A model generated the notes under the pieces. The model saw only the letters and a list, made by a program, of their open reading frames with translations. It did no database searches and was not told the origin of the DNA. This document shows, piece after piece, positions 61,936 to 64,000 of a stretch of 64,000 nt of DNA. Source of the DNA: Euonymus europaeus. Its lineage: Eukaryota > Streptophyta > Magnoliopsida > Celastrales > Celastraceae. A program made the translations under genes and the position numbers. How positions within the stretch are numbered: the stretch's first letter is position 1; every line of letters begins with the position of its first letter. The DNA is taken from NCBI GenBank assembly GCA_963580455.1, contig OY756961.1, positions 14,737,001 to 14,801,000 of the forward strand, read 5' to 3'.

Positions 61936-64000
61936 TTTGATGCTAAAACACCAACTTTCTATGACAAATGGACAAAACCGTTAAAAGCTCCTCCATAGAG
62001 AGTGTTGAGCGACTTCGGACCTTCAAAATTGCTCAGTGTACAATTTTTATTGTTCTTATACGTAAAATTTTACGAGTATAAGCTTCATAGATTATTTCAA
62101 TGCCAAAACATCAACTTTCTATGACAAATGGACAAAACCGTTAAAAGCTCCTCCATAGAGAGAGTTGAGCAACTTCGGACCATCAAAGTTGCTCTGTGTA
62201 CAATTTTTATTGTTCTCATATGTCAAATTTTTTGAGTATAAGCTTCATAGATTATTTCGATGCCAAAACACCAACTTTCTATGACAAATGGACAAAACCG
62301 TTAAGAGCTCCTCTATAGAGAGAGTTGAGCAACTTCGGACTATCAAAGTTGCTCGAGATAGACATTTTATTGTTCTTCTATGTCAAATTTTACGAGTTTA
62401 AACTTCCTAGATTATTTCGATGCCATAACACCAACTTTCTATTACAAATGGACAAAACCGTTAAAAGCTCTTTCATAGAGAGTGTTGAGCGACTTCAGAC
62501 CAACAAAGTTGCTCGGTGTACAATTTTTATTGTTCTTATATGTCAAATTTTTTTAGTATAAGATTCATAAATTATTTCGATGCCAAAACACCAACTTTCT
62601 ATGACAAATAGACAAAGCCGTTAAAAGCTCCTCTATAGAGAGTGTTGAGCGACTTCGGACCATCAAAGTTGCTCGGTGTAAAATTTTTATTGTTCTTATA
62701 TGTCAAATTTTACAAGTATAAGCTTCATAGATTATTTCGATGCTAAAACACAAACTTTCTATGACAAATGGACGAAACCGTTAAAAGCTCCTCTATAGAG
62801 AGAGTTGAGCAACTTCAGACCATCAAAGTTACTCGGTGTACACTTTTTATTGTTCTTAAATGTCAAATTTTAAGAGTATAAGCTTCATAGATTATTTCGA
62901 TGCCAAAACACCAACTTTCTATGACAAATGGACAAAGCCGTTAAAAGCACCTACATAGAGAGAGTTGAGCAACTTCGGACCATCAAAATTGCTCTATGTA
63001 TAATTTTTATTGTTCTTCTATGTCAAATTTTACGAGTATAAGCTTCCTAGATTATTTCGATGCCAAAACACCAACTTTCTATTACAAATGGTCAAAACCG
63101 TTAAAAGCTCTTTCATAGAGAGTATTGAGCGACTTCAGACCATCAAAGTTGCTCGGTGTACAATTTTTATTGTTCTTATATGTCAAATTTTTTTAGTATG
63201 ATTCATAAATTATTTCGATGCCAAAAAACCAACTTTCTATGACAAATAGACAAAGCCGATAAAAGCTCCTCTATAGAGAGTGTTGAGCGACTTCGGACCA
63301 TCAAAGTTGCTCGTTGTAAAATTTTTATTGTTCTTATATGTCAAATTTTACAAGTATAAGCTTCATAGATTATTTCGATGCCAAAACACAAACTTTCTAT
63401 GACAAATGGACGAAACCGTTAAAAGCTCCTCTATAGAGAGAGTTGAGCAACTTCGGACCATCAAAGTTGCTCGGTGTACACTTTTTATTGTTCTTATATG
63501 TCAAATTTTATGAGTATAAGCTTCATAGATTATTTCGATGCCAAAACACCAACTTTCTATGACAAATAGACAAAGCCGTTAAAAGCACCTACATAGAGAG
63601 AGTTGAGCAACTTCGGACCATCAAAGTTGCTCGTTGTACAATTTTTATTGTTCTCATATGTCAAATTTTTTGAGTATAAGCTTCATAAATTATTTCGATG
63701 CCAAAAAACCAACTTTCTATGAAAAATAGACAAAGCCGTTAAGAGCTCCTCCTTAGAGAGAGTTGAGCAACTTCGGACAATCAAAGTTTCTCGGGATATA
63801 CTTTTTTTTGTTCTTCTATGTTAAATTTTACGAGTATAAGCTTCCTAGATTATTATGATGCCAAAACACCAACTTTCTATGACAAATGGACAAAACCGTT
63901 AAAAGCTCCTCCATAGAGAGAGTTGAGCAACTTCGGACCATCAAAATTGCTCTATGTATACTTTTTATTGTTCTTCTATGTCAAATTTTACGAGTATAAG
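61936..64000 (+). repeat. Diverged satellite monomers to window end
   Basis: The order resembles parts of the 13-mer and 4-mer HORs, for example TTCAATGCC (62,097), GAGATAGAC with CATAACACC (62,346-62,430) and TATTACAAATGGTC (63,082). The last monomers resemble the 5-mer with TATTATGATGCC (63,853). The array continues past both window ends. Confidence 0.75.

Larger units (their letters stand above)
1..64000 (+). repeat. Satellite DNA array, ~160-bp monomer, ~400 head-to-tail copies
   Basis: The same unit recurs from the first base to the last. Landmarks within a unit, in order, are ATAGAGAG, TTGAGCAAC, TTCGGACCATC, GTTGCTC, a T-rich tract, TATGTCAAATTTTA, AAGCTT, TTATTTCGATGCC, AAACACCAAC, TATGACAAATGG and CCGTTAAAAGCTCC. 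Most units are exactly 160 bp; 157-, 159- and 161-bp variants come from small indels in the T tract and beside AAGCTT. The phase drifts only about 11 bases over 399 units. All units have the same orientation, and I saw no insertion of foreign sequence. The unit size and HOR structure suggest a centromeric or pericentromeric array, probably of a plant. The family is not recognised. Confidence 0.98.

Noticed and set aside
1..64000. CRISPR array
   Set aside because: There are regular repeats but no unique spacers; the whole 160-bp unit is repeated, and the eukaryote-style HORs do not fit CRISPR.
1..64000. CENP-B box
   Set aside because: I looked for TTCG, four bases, A, two bases, CGGG. TTCGG and CTCGGG occur, but the spacing does not fit the core motif in any class I checked.
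1..64000. Transposon or retrotransposon insertion
   Set aside because: No terminal repeats, polyprotein fragments, target-site duplications or break in the monomer phase were seen.

Overview
The whole window is satellite DNA. It is an unbroken head-to-tail array of about 400 copies of a monomer of about 160 bp, all in one orientation. The first and last recognisable monomer starts (61 and 63,912) are 63,851 bp apart, or 399 repeats at a mean of 160.03 bp. I found no protein-coding gene, RNA gene, transposon insertion, inversion or unique sequence. A hand-counted consensus monomer is about 37.5% GC. Every open reading frame of 63-119 codons is a by-product of the repeat.

The setting is a eukaryotic chromosome, most likely a centromeric or pericentromeric array. 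Monomer length, AT content, regular phase and higher-order repeats (HORs) are what plant centromeric satellites usually show, so a plant is my best guess. The sequence does not prove this. I do not recognise the satellite family and name no species.

Layout. (1) 1-15,300: a mosaic built on a three-monomer unit (480 bp), with 7-mer and 6-mer expansions and a recurring seven-monomer cassette. (2) 15,301-23,302: a highly homogeneous 21-mer HOR of 3,361 bp (two full copies and a 640-bp piece), introduced by a 640-bp tandem duplication. (3) 23,303-38,240: two clusters of an 8-mer HOR (1,280 bp), linked by segmental duplications at spacings of about 5.12 kb and 8.80 kb. (4) 38,240-43,030: a 9-mer HOR (1,442 bp) whose middle copy is expanded to 12 monomers. 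(5) 43,031-64,000: monomers with many private variants, plus local younger duplications (5-mer 800 bp, 13-mer about 2,081 bp, 4-mer 640 bp, 4-mer 639 bp).

Two sequence features stand out. Each monomer carries a dyad, GAGCAACTT, a 10-base spacer, then AAGTTGCTC. It is perfect in some monomer classes and mismatched in others. Six of the nine chimeric monomers I mapped by hand at HOR junctions switch parent inside that dyad. The window therefore records repeated unequal exchange and conversion-like patching among HORs. All boundaries were read by eye and should be taken as good to a few tens of bases unless an exact offset is given.
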